A stretch of DNA of 64,000 nt from Infirmifilum sp. NZ (lineage in GTDB: Archaea > Thermoproteota > Thermoprotei > Thermofilales > Thermofilaceae). The translations under genes and the position numbers were made by a program. Positions 5,965-13,346 of the stretch are shown here, piece after piece (the stretch's first letter is position 1; every line of letters begins with the position of its first letter). The notes beneath the pieces were generated by a model, which saw nothing but the letters and a program-made list of their open reading frames with translations, was not told the origin of the DNA and ran no database searches. The stretch is from contig NZ_CP094288.1 of the NCBI RefSeq assembly GCF_022693705.1, positions 199,089 to 263,088 on the forward strand, in the 5' to 3' direction.

Positions 5965-8058
5965 CTAGCCGTAGGTGTAGACGTCTCCGCCGACGATGTC
6001 TGCTGGCCCCAGGGTGGCTGCGGTGGTGCCGCTGGGGTCGAGGACCTCGAGGATTGCGTTCCTGACTATGAAGGCGTAGTCCTTCGAGGGGACCTCTGAG
6101 AGCCACAGCGGTATCGATGCCACGCCGCCCGCCGCTTTGGCGCTCGAGACCACAGTGGAGCCCACCCTCACCCTCGCCGTCCAGCCGTCCGGTAGGCCCG
6201 TCACGTTCACGAACCAGGGCCTAGCGTCCACCGAGACGACAAGGTTGTCGAACCTGACGGTGAGCGCCCCGCTGACCCAGTAGGCGCCCAGCCCTGGGTA
6301 CACGGGATGAACGCTCTTGTCTCCGTCTGACACCTTGCGCGAGCCGTTGCTCCAGAGCTCGATGGCGTCGCTATCGCTGTCGTAGAAGCCTACCAGGTCG
6401 TACCAGACCCCGCTCTGGAAGGAGCCGTGCTCGCTGCTTATGGGGTGCCAGTTTCCGACGAAGCGGTATATGCTGTAGTAGCCTGAGGAGTCGAGGGACC
6501 ACTCGTAGAACTTCTTGTAGTCGCTCTCTCCGTACACTACTCCTGCCCGGCCGGAGCCTCCGGTGAAGCTCACCAGGGCCGCCACGTACACCTTCCCCGT
6601 CAGCTGCTGGGAGGTGTAAGTTAGCAGGCACTCTCCATCGTAGCTGCTGGGGTTGCTGCTCGCGGTGACGTAGAGGAGCTTGTCTGTGCTGTCGTGCTGC
6701 CAGCTGCAGGAGAGGGGTGTGAGATTTGAGTTGATGGGGTCGGCGTCGAAGGTGTCGTAGTACACGGCCGCCCTTCTTGGGCCCGCGAGCAGGGGTTGCG
6801 TGACGGTGACTATCATGCTCCGGCTGTCGTCGTAGCTGTTCGTGGCTAGGTTGAGCACGGCTATTGTCCAGGTGTAGGTGCTGGGGGTTGTGGGGAGTGT
6901 TACCTGTAGCTGTGCCTGTGCCTGCGAGCCGGGTGGTATGGTTAGTGCTGTGGAGTTCACTAGGCCTCCGCTGCTGTCCCGCACCTCCACCCTAGCGTCG
7001 CCCTGCAGGTCCCCGGTGTTCGCGACAGTGACGCTGACGAGGGCCTTCGAGCCCGGTGGGCCTGAGACGCTGCCAGTGCTGCTCGCTATCGCGAAGCGCG
7101 CCGGCTGAAGGGCTGTGACGGCGATTGCCTTGGAGTCGTCGTAGCTGCCTGTGGCTGGGTTCTTGACCTTGAGTGTCCAGGTGTATGTGCCCCTCGCCGC
7201 GGGGAGCGTGACGGCGAGGCTGGCGGTCTGGGGCGCGGCGGGGGGTACTGAGAGCTGGGTCGCGTTGACGAGGTTGCTGTTGTGGTCGTAGACCTCCACC
7301 ACCGCCACGCCCGCCTGCTGGCCGGTGTTGTTCACCTTAACCACCAGAAACTGCCTCGAGCCCACCGCGCCGCTGATGCTTGAGTTGTAGCTGAGGATCG
7401 AGAAGCGGGGCGGCTGGAGGGGCTGGAACACAGCGGTCAGGTTAACCACCCCCGCAACCACCACCTCCACCACGGGGCTAGTGGAGAGGGCCGAGCCGTT
7501 CAGAAGCCACCCGGAGAAAGCGTAGCCGGCAGCCGGCGAAGCGGAGACACGCACCCTGCTACCAGCAGGGTACACGTACCTGCCGGGAGCAGGATCCGTG
7601 GAGCCAGAGCCAGGCGGGTACACGTATACCAGTAGGGTTGCGTAAGCTATGCCGCCGGCGCCGGTGTACATGAAGCTGAACCCCGGGGACACCACCCCGC
7701 TGGCCCCGGCGACCGTTACAGTGTACCTCTCGCCAGGCTTGAGGCTTGCCAAATCTAGTCGCACGAGCACGAGCTGCCCGGGCTGCGCGGTGAGGTTGAG
7801 GCCGCCTGCGTGCCATACGAGCCTGCCTGAGCTGTCGTAGACGTAGACCGCGTCCAAAACCTCCCTCGTTTCGCCGATGTTCCTGACGTAGAGCACTAGC
7901 CCGCCCTCGAAGCCGACACCCTCCACCTTAAGGAGGGGGCGCGCACCACTAACGGAGGGCCTGAAGCCCGAGATGAACAGGTAGGCTAGAACCCCCGCTG
8001 CCACCGCGACCAGTACGAGGAGCAGGGACGCTAAGACCGGCGATACTCCCCTCTCCAT
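5965..8058 (-). CDS. Large pilin-anchored surface protein with repeat and LamG-like domains
   Basis: The 697-residue product begins with an archaeal type IV pilin signal: Met-Glu-Arg-Gly then VSPVLASLLLVLVAVAAGV, cleaved before the hydrophobic helix in this family. After the pilin-like head come a Pro/Gly-rich segment with a domain like bacterial repeat modules (GYAFSGWLLNGSAL, around residues 180-210), two similar CARDB-like Ig-type domains of about 95 residues (each with GSR/GSK, NTG, TYTWT and SYDDS motifs), then a concanavalin-like LamG domain (about 440-610: YYDTFDADP to VRFDNLVVSVD). It is probably a pilus-associated adhesin binding carbohydrate. GTG 8064 or ATG 8058 may start it; a TATA-like box near 8080-8090 supports ATG 8058. 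Confidence 0.75.
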   Translation of the reverse strand: MERGVSPVLASLLLVLVAVAAGVLAYLFISGFRPSVSGARPLLKVEGVGFEGGLVLYVRNIGETREVLDAVYVYDSSGRLVWHAGGLNLTAQPGQLVLVRLDLASLKPGERYTVTVAGASGVVSPGFSFMYTGAGGIAYATLLVYVYPPGSGSTDPAPGRYVYPAGSRVRVSASPAAGYAFSGWLLNGSALSTSPVVEVVVAGVVNLTAVFQPLQPPRFSILSYNSSISGAVGSRQFLVVKVNNTGQQAGVAVVEVYDHNSNLVNATQLSVPPAAPQTASLAVTLPAARGTYTWTLKVKNPATGSYDDSKAIAVTALQPARFAIASSTGSVSGPPGSKALVSVTVANTGDLQGDARVEVRDSSGGLVNSTALTIPPGSQAQAQLQVTLPTTPSTYTWTIAVLNLATNSYDDSRSMIVTVTQPLLAGPRRAAVYYDTFDADPINSNLTPLSCSWQHDSTDKLLYVTASSNPSSYDGECLLTYTSQQLTGKVYVAALVSFTGGSGRAGVVYGESDYKKFYEWSLDSSGYYSIYRFVGNWHPISSEHGSFQSGVWYDLVGFYDSDSDAIELWSNGSRKVSDGDKSVHPVYPGLGAYWVSGALTVRFDNLVVSVDARPWFVNVTGLPDGWTARVRVGSTVVSSAKAAGGVASIPLWLSEVPSKDYAFIVRNAILEVLDPSGTTAATLGPADIVGGDVYTYG

Positions 8059-8104
8059 ACCCACAGGAAAAAGAAAAAATATTTAGTGCAAATTTTTAGA
8101 CGCT

Positions 8105-8545
8105 TTAAGTCCTGTACGTCCAGGTGTAGGTTGCCTCCGTGCCCTTAGTTGTCACAACCTTCACGGTGTACGTCTTACCAGACTGCAGGCCAGCAGACGG
8201 CATGTTACTGGCGAGGATTTGAACGCGATTCACACCGCCTGGAGTGAGGGTTACGTCAGTGACTGATTGATTAGCGATGACGGTGCCGCTGCTGGCGTCA
8301 ATAAGGTACACGGCTGAAATGTCCACAGCAACATCTCCAATGTTCCTGACGTACACATCGAGGTTGCCGTTGCTGTAGTTTACAGCCTCGATCTTTATCC
8401 TCTCTTGGAGCTGCTGGGCGCTGGCTTGCTGGGTGAGTGTGCCCTGGTAGCCGATGATCCAGATGTATGCTAGCACGGCGGCTGCGACGGCTATGACGAT
8501 GAGCAGGAGTGTCGCGATAACCGGCGATACTGCTTGCCGCCTCAT
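8105..8545 (-). CDS. Archaeal type IV pilin
   Basis: From ATG 8545 the 146-residue protein starts MRRQAVSPVIATLLLIVIAV, the classic class III signal of archaeal pilins, cleaved by the FlaK/PibD-type peptidase so that the hydrophobic helix becomes the pilus core. The mature head is a small beta domain (VYVRNIGDVAVDISAVYLID, then a TYTWTY ending). An ATG at 8563 is in frame, but the TATA box at 8569-8580 puts the transcript start close to 8545. It lies just upstream of the large pilin-anchored protein in the same direction, so it may be the major pilin and the other a tip or side subunit. Confidence 0.8.
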   Translation of the reverse strand: MRRQAVSPVIATLLLIVIAVAAAVLAYIWIIGYQGTLTQQASAQQLQERIKIEAVNYSNGNLDVYVRNIGDVAVDISAVYLIDASSGTVIANQSVTDVTLTPGGVNRVQILASNMPSAGLQSGKTYTVKVVTTKGTEATYTWTYRT

Positions 8546-8568
8546 CGGTAGGTACAACTGCATGCCAA

Positions 8569-8580
8569 TTTTATAAAATT
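8569..8580 (-). promoter_or_regulatory. TATA box of the pilin gene
   Basis: The palindromic attttataaaatt run lies about 29 bases before ATG 8545 and only about 10 from ATG 8563, which decides the start in favour of 8545. Confidence 0.55.
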
Positions 8581-8592
8581 AACGTTAAAAAT

Positions 8593-9420
8593 CTAGAGGT
8601 AGTAGTCCCTCTTCGTCAGGCTGAGGAAGAGCTCGCGCAGCTCCTCGACTTCTCTCCTCACCTGGGGGTCCTGGAGCTCGCGTAGCCTCTGCTCGTTGGA
8701 CTCCAAGACGAACTCCAGGAGCTTGGACGGGCTGGCCTCGTTGAGGATGCGGGTGTTGGGTATGAGGCAGTGGCCGCCGATGTAGTCGGGGTAGTAGACC
8801 GGCCTGTCGTGTAGCACGCTGTGGACCTCGGCGACGAACTCCGCCACCGTCCTCAAGCCCACGCCGTGGCGCCTGGCTATGCGGTCGACCTCCTGCCAGG
8901 CGGCGATCATCACAGCCCTGTAGACCGTCTCCCAGAGCTTTGCTAGCTCGAGCGCCTCAGGCTCCTCCTCGGAGACCCTGACCTTGAGGCCCATCTCCTC
9001 CAGGTGCCTCCTCGCCTCCTCCGCGGACTCCCTGGGGAGCGCTGAGACCCACTTGGGCCAGAAGTAGAGGTGCTCCTTGATCTTCGGGTGCTTCCCCCTC
9101 ACCGGCGAGAACGCCACCGGGAGGCCAAGCTGGCCGTGCAACCTCCTCGTTGTGCCAGGGGCGACCGTGGAGTGCACTATAACGAACCTCGGCCTGAACT
9201 CCCGCGCGTACCGGCTGACGTGGTCCACGAAGCTGGCGCTGTAGGGTATCGCCACGTGCAACACGTCCACGGGCCTCGGAACCTCCTCGAGCCTGTGAAC
9301 GGTTTTCGCCGGGTCTGCGTCGTAGCCGTAAACCTCGAAGCGGCCGGAGTCTCGGGCCACCTCGAATAGCGCCCCTCCAACCTCGCCGAGCCCCACGACT
9401 AGTATCCTCGTCCTCGACAC
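8593..9420 (-). CDS. Short UDP-glucose/GDP-mannose dehydrogenase-family protein
   Basis: The 275-residue protein has an N-terminal NAD-binding Rossmann fold (ILVVGLGEVGGALFE), a conserved HSTVAPGTT segment, a middle helical region (ELAKLWETVYRAVMIA) and the catalytic-cysteine motif GGHCLIPN with Cys218. Normal family members are about 400-440 residues and end in a UDP-binding domain; that domain is absent here. The usual SPER motif reads SPVRGKHP. It may oxidise a smaller or differently bound sugar or polyol. It stands alone between pilins and a membrane-protein operon and could serve surface glycan synthesis, but that is inference. Confidence 0.65.
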   Translation of the reverse strand: MSRTRILVVGLGEVGGALFEVARDSGRFEVYGYDADPAKTVHRLEEVPRPVDVLHVAIPYSASFVDHVSRYAREFRPRFVIVHSTVAPGTTRRLHGQLGLPVAFSPVRGKHPKIKEHLYFWPKWVSALPRESAEEARRHLEEMGLKVRVSEEEPEALELAKLWETVYRAVMIAAWQEVDRIARRHGVGLRTVAEFVAEVHSVLHDRPVYYPDYIGGHCLIPNTRILNEASPSKLLEFVLESNEQRLRELQDPQVRREVEELRELFLSLTKRDYYL

Positions 9421-9453
9421 CGGTGCTCAGAGAGCCCTGAGGGTAATAAACGT

Positions 9454-9882
9454 TTAGGCTGACCTCGAAACCCAGTCATATGCATCCGACAGCGATAGGA
9501 TGAGCGCGCCAACCAGGACGATGAAGGCCAGCGGGCTCAGGTCCAGCTCCATCCTAAGCCCCTGCGCAACCGCAAGAGAAGCGGTCGTCCCGCCCAGCCC
9601 TATCAGGAAAGCGTAAGCCTGGACAAGCCTCGAGGCAAGGGAGAGGAGTAGGCTAACCGGGGAGCGCTCGAGAAGCACCCGCGTAAACGAGAAAGCGGAG
9701 GCCATGAAGACGACTAGGAGGGCGATCGGACCCTCGAGGCCGTAGGCCATCCCCAGAGACGATGCAAGGAGCCTCCCAGCCAGGAGTAGCAGCAGGGCGG
9801 CGACGGCGGTGATGAAGGCTGAGGCAAGGGCCCTCGCGAGCGTCCACAACAAGCCTCGCCTCCCCTCAGCCTCGAATGCCAC
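9454..9882 (-). CDS. Integral membrane protein, third gene of a small-membrane-protein operon
   Basis: A 142-residue protein with four predicted membrane helices (two in the N-terminal half around residues 20-60, then LIGLGGTTASLAV and LAFIVLVGALILSL). Short charged ends suggest both termini are cytosolic. Its start overlaps the end of the preceding gene by 17 bases. No family is recognised. The three genes at 9454-10563 have tight overlaps and one promoter, so they likely form a membrane complex. Confidence 0.6.
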   Translation of the reverse strand: MAFEAEGRRGLLWTLARALASAFITAVAALLLLLAGRLLASSLGMAYGLEGPIALLVVFMASAFSFTRVLLERSPVSLLLSLASRLVQAYAFLIGLGGTTASLAVAQGLRMELDLSPLAFIVLVGALILSLSDAYDWVSRSA

Positions 9883-10285
9883 CTAAGCTCACCTCCTGCA
9901 CGGCACGGAACCTGTACACCCCGCCCAGGAGGCCCTCGGCCTCGAGCTCTAGTGTGTCCGCCGTCAAGGGCACCTTTAACTCCAGCGTGATGGAAGCTCC
10001 GCGCGCGAGCGTGGCGGGCGTGCTTGACGCCTCCGCGCAGACGGTGTTCCCGCAGAGCGCTCTAGCCCTCAGGGTGAATGCGGTAACGGGGGTGTTGCCC
10101 CTGTAGGTTAGGGTCAGCTTTAAGCTGGCGCGGCCCCCCTCTTCGACGGTGAAAGCGGGCTCCAAGCTGAAGAGCCCTGAGCCGAGGCTCGCGGCGTCTC
10201 CGGCGAAGCTGAGGAGCGGTGCTACGCAGGCCAGCAGGAGGAGGGTCGACACCGCGTAGGCTGCTAGCTTAAGGGGGAAACTCAA
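9866..10285 (-). CDS. Exported protein with one membrane anchor and an Ig-like domain
   Basis: A 139-residue protein with an N-terminal hydrophobic segment (KLAAYAVSTLLLLACVAPLLSF) acting as signal peptide or anchor, then an extracellular beta domain like CARDB/NEW3-type Ig folds (SLKLTLTYRGNTPVTAFTLR, GASITLELKVPL). Two cysteines (LCGNTVCAE) may form a disulfide. It is the second gene of the operon; its first four bases overlap the stop of the preceding gene (ATGA). Function unknown; an outward-facing subunit of a membrane complex is plausible. Confidence 0.6.
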   Translation of the reverse strand: MSFPLKLAAYAVSTLLLLACVAPLLSFAGDAASLGSGLFSLEPAFTVEEGGRASLKLTLTYRGNTPVTAFTLRARALCGNTVCAEASSTPATLARGASITLELKVPLTADTLELEAEGLLGGVYRFRAVQEVSLGGIRG

Positions 10286-10563
10286 GCTTCCCGCTCACCC
10301 TCCCGGCTGCCTCTCGCTAGACCGTACTTCAGCAGCTGCGCCGCGGCGAGCAGGGCTACGCCGAGGAAGGCTACCTTCCCGAGGAGGTAGACGGCCTCGG
10401 ACGCCAGCCCCGCTATCGAGGACTGGAGGTCCGCTCCCAGCTGGGGCCTCTGGTAGGAGTAGAAGAACTGCAGCGCGACCGCGAACACTAGGATTACCAG
10501 AAATATCCCGAGAACAGTGCTCAGCGTCCTTAAACCTTCACTACCCAGTGAAAAATACGACAT
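10282..10563 (-). CDS. Small membrane protein, first gene of the operon
   Basis: A 93-residue protein with two predicted membrane helices (TVLGIFLVILVFAVALQFF and VAFLGVALLAAAQLL) separated by a short outside loop (SYQRPQLGADLQSS), ending in a charged tail (RGSREGEREA). The loop-and-helix layout resembles small subunits of secretion or pilus platforms, but no homology is claimed. ATG 10563 lies about 30 bases from a good TATA box, giving a leaderless mRNA for the three-gene operon. Confidence 0.6.
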   Translation of the reverse strand: MSYFSLGSEGLRTLSTVLGIFLVILVFAVALQFFYSYQRPQLGADLQSSIAGLASEAVYLLGKVAFLGVALLAAAQLLKYGLARGSREGEREA

Positions 10564-10587
10564 AACACTTTAAGGAACTCTACTCTG

Positions 10588-10597
10588 CTTATATAAC
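10588..10597 (-). promoter_or_regulatory. TATA box of the three-gene membrane operon
   Basis: On the minus strand the element gttatataag is centred about 30 bases before ATG 10563. Confidence 0.55.
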
Positions 10598-10704
10598 TTT
10601 CTTGACCAGGGTTTAAAGATTTTTAACGAAGTGCTTGTTACAATTGGTAACCCTAGATGCAAGCGGGGTTTACTCGGCATTCTCTTCCGCGAGCGAAGCA
10701 TACG

Positions 10705-10932
10705 CTAAACGACTACCGGTATTTTGGCCTTGGTTCTCAGCTGGTTAAACTCGTCTATAGAGAGCCCGGCTATCTTGGCGGCTAGGCGCATGTCCCCTAG
10801 CTCTACGAAGCACTTCAGCTCCGAGCGTATGGGCTCAGGCTGGGACTCGATGAAAGCCCAGTCGGCGAACCTCTTCCTGACTTCTCTGGCCTCCGCGTCC
10901 TCTGCTTTCCACTTCTCGAGCAACCTCTCCAC
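10705..10932 (-). CDS. Small UPF0175-like helix-turn-helix protein (possible antitoxin)
   Basis: A protein of 75 residues. The C-terminal half (ELGDMRLAAKIAGLSIDEFN, then LRTKAKIPVV) matches the helix-turn-helix pattern of UPF0175 proteins, which are often antitoxins paired with PIN or related toxins. The N-terminal half (LEKWKAEDAEAREVRKRFAD) is a charged helix. No toxin gene is next to it: the neighbour downstream is the membrane operon and upstream is the divergent spoIIM-like gene. It may be an orphan or a free-standing regulator. Confidence 0.5.
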   Translation of the reverse strand: MERLLEKWKAEDAEAREVRKRFADWAFIESQPEPIRSELKCFVELGDMRLAAKIAGLSIDEFNQLRTKAKIPVVV

Positions 10933-11009
10933 GGTCAGTGTTTCGCTTTGAGTGGTAAAATGCCTTCACCATGCGAAAACTTATTTGAGGCCGGGTCGGT
11001 GAACAGCGC

Positions 11010-11576
11010 GTGAGGCTGAAGTTAGCTGTCCTATCTACCTCCCTGTTCCTCGTGGGACTCCTTGCAGGCTACACGCTACCGTCACTCTCGCCCGAGACCG
11101 CCAGGATGGTGTACGACCTTCTACGGGAGGCTGTACTCGGGAGGGTGGGTGGTAGCCTCAAGCCGGGGCTAGGCTTGTCGATGCTGATCTTCACGAACAA
11201 CATCCGGGTCGCCCTGATGACGCTCCTCCTCGGTTTCACTATGGCGATGCCCATCTTGGTGGTTTTGGGCAACGGGGCGCTTCTTGGCCTGGTGTGCGCT
11301 ATGGAGGTCTCGATGGGGAGGCCCCCGCTCCTGATCCTCGCCTCGGTGCTCCCCCACGGTGTCGTCGAGGTCGCGGCGCTTGTCTACACGGTGAGCGTTT
11401 CCCTGGAGCTCGGCTTAGCCCTGTGGCTCAGGATCCTGAGGGGCTCGCGGGAGCTAAACGGTGTGTTGCGCAGGCTTCCAAGAGACCTGGTTGTCATCGT
11501 CGCCCTGTTTCTCGTAGCCGCGCTCATCGAGGGGTTTGTCACACCGGCTGTGGTGGCGGCGGTGCAAAGCTTATAA
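11010..11576 (+). CDS. SpoIIM-like (DUF95) membrane protein
   Basis: A 188-residue protein with the DUF95/SpoIIM pattern: an N-terminal helix, the conserved FTNNIRVALMTLLLGFTMAM segment, then LPHGVVEVAAL in the next helix and a final pair of helices. In Bacillus SpoIIM is part of the peptidoglycan-remodelling complex for engulfment; archaeal members lack that context and often sit with other membrane-assembly genes, so the role here is unknown. GTG start; the large AAA+ gene follows after 39 bases in the same direction. Confidence 0.75.
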   Translation: MRLKLAVLSTSLFLVGLLAGYTLPSLSPETARMVYDLLREAVLGRVGGSLKPGLGLSMLIFTNNIRVALMTLLLGFTMAMPILVVLGNGALLGLVCAMEVSMGRPPLLILASVLPHGVVEVAALVYTVSVSLELGLALWLRILRGSRELNGVLRRLPRDLVVIVALFLVAALIEGFVTPAVVAAVQSL

Positions 11577-11615
11577 CTTCCAGCGGCGCTCCTCCTACTT
11601 TGGATTGATGTCGGG

Positions 11616-13346
11616 GTGGCGTACGACAAGATCGCTGAGCGCGTGATACTGCTCAAGCGCTTTCTACCACAGCTTGAGCAGCCGTCAGGCTGGGAGCTGA
11701 GGGCTAGGGTCTACGGCGAGGTACTCGGGCTCAGGCAGGGCTGGCCTAGGAGCCTAGAGGAGCTCGCCGGGATTATCAGCGACTCCCAGCTGGTCGAGGT
11801 CTTCAGGCTATCCCCTTACAGGGAGTACTACTCCTTCCGCGGCCGCTACTACACCGTCAGGGGCGGCGAGCTCATCCTCGAGGGCTCATGGGGGCAGGTG
11901 AGGGAGGCCGTCTGGGAGGCCTTCAGGCTCAACGGCATCAAGACCTACGCGGTGCTGAAGGCCCTGCTCGAGCTCGGGGAGGCACCCTACGCGTCCGTGG
12001 AGGCGAGGGCCAGCGAGATACTTGGGTCGAGGCTCAACGCCGCGCGCCTCCTGGCCCAGCTGAGGGACAGGTGGGAGCTGGTGTGGGAGTCGGGGTCGGC
12101 CCGCGAAAAGGGCTGGACGATACCGGAGGAGATAAGGCCCGTGGTGGAGGAGTTCGTGAAGGCTGTGGAGTCGAAGCCCATACCCAGGCTGAGCACGAGG
12201 CAGGCCGAGGACGAGTTCGTCCAAGTGCTGGAGATGGAAGCCGCGTACAACTCCTACCTCGAGGGGCTCGTCAGGGAGAGGCTGGACGAAGCGCTGAGCT
12301 TCGGCAGAAGCTTCACTGTCGCGAAGCTAGTGGAGTACCTTGTGGACCTGTTCGGGAGCGTGATCTTCTTCGACGAGCTACTCACCCTGGCGCAGCAGTA
12401 CTCGATAGCGGACACGCCGGTCGTCACGGAGTCCGGCCACAAGGCCATGTCCACGGGCTTCAACCTAGCGCTCTTCGGGGAGCCGGGGACGGGTAAGACC
12501 TTCGCCACGAAGGACTTCATCTTGGGCAACGAGTCGCTCGGCGTGCCGCCACACGGCCTGCCGGGGCTGAACAGGTACTGCGGCGGGATGACGCCCGCGA
12601 TGTTCATAGCGATCGGCGAGGCCTACGCGGGAAGGAGGTTCAACTTCATCGTGACGGAGTTCAACGACTGGTTCAAGCACAGGGGGATGGTGGAGCCCCT
12701 CAAGCTCGCGCTGGAGGGCGGGGTCATTGCCTACGAGACGAAGACCTACAGGGTCGGCCCCTACAGGTTCTCCTCGTTCTTCAGCGTCAACTACAACACG
12801 CGGGTGCTCGAGAGGGGCTACGAGGTGACAGTCAGCGACCCCAACTTCAACGCGATCGAGGACAGGATGCTGTGCAGGCTGCACAGGCTGACGAAGGAGA
12901 AGTACCGCGAGCTAGCAGAGAGCCAGAGGAGGCTGATGCTCGGCATCACGACCGAGAAGATGGCGAAAATGGCACCGAGGATCCGGGACCACCTCACACT
13001 CGTCCACGCTGTGCAGACAGGGCACCCCCTGGTGAGGGACTTCACCCCCAAGAGAGTGGTCCTCACGGAGCGGGACCTCGAGGCGGTTACGAGGGCGAGG
13101 GAGGCGATCCTCGAGGCGATGGGCGAGGTTAAAGCCCTCCCATTCTCCATGAGGCTGGAGCGGAGGGCGGTCCAGCTCGCCTCAGCCCTGAGCCTCGCCT
13201 CGTACTTCAACAGGGATGAGCCTGAGCTCGGAATAGACCCCGAGGCCCTCAGGCTCGCAGTCAGGTTCTACGTGGAGGAGGCCTGGATACGCGCCAGGGA
13301 GAGCTTCGACGTGGGCGAGGTTCTCAGGAGGCTCAACCTGGGCTGA
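11616..13346 (+). CDS. Large AAA+ ATPase of unknown function
   Basis: A 576-residue protein. Residues 1 to about 270 are helical and charged with no recognised domain. A P-loop GEPGTGKT is at residues 288-295, followed by an atypical Walker B strand (FNFIVTEFND, Glu rather than Asp-Glu) and a sensor-like FFSVNYNTR. The C-terminal third has Arg-rich helices (RLHRLTKEKYRELAE, DFTPKRVVLTERD) that look like an AAA+ lid of the MoxR/MCM-related kind. Probably a remodelling ATPase; the substrate is unknown. GTG start; its end overlaps the convergent flavoprotein gene by 14 bases. Confidence 0.6.
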   Translation: MAYDKIAERVILLKRFLPQLEQPSGWELRARVYGEVLGLRQGWPRSLEELAGIISDSQLVEVFRLSPYREYYSFRGRYYTVRGGELILEGSWGQVREAVWEAFRLNGIKTYAVLKALLELGEAPYASVEARASEILGSRLNAARLLAQLRDRWELVWESGSAREKGWTIPEEIRPVVEEFVKAVESKPIPRLSTRQAEDEFVQVLEMEAAYNSYLEGLVRERLDEALSFGRSFTVAKLVEYLVDLFGSVIFFDELLTLAQQYSIADTPVVTESGHKAMSTGFNLALFGEPGTGKTFATKDFILGNESLGVPPHGLPGLNRYCGGMTPAMFIAIGEAYAGRRFNFIVTEFNDWFKHRGMVEPLKLALEGGVIAYETKTYRVGPYRFSSFFSVNYNTRVLERGYEVTVSDPNFNAIEDRMLCRLHRLTKEKYRELAESQRRLMLGITTEKMAKMAPRIRDHLTLVHAVQTGHPLVRDFTPKRVVLTERDLEAVTRAREAILEAMGEVKALPFSMRLERRAVQLASALSLASYFNRDEPELGIDPEALRLAVRFYVEEAWIRARESFDVGEVLRRLNLG

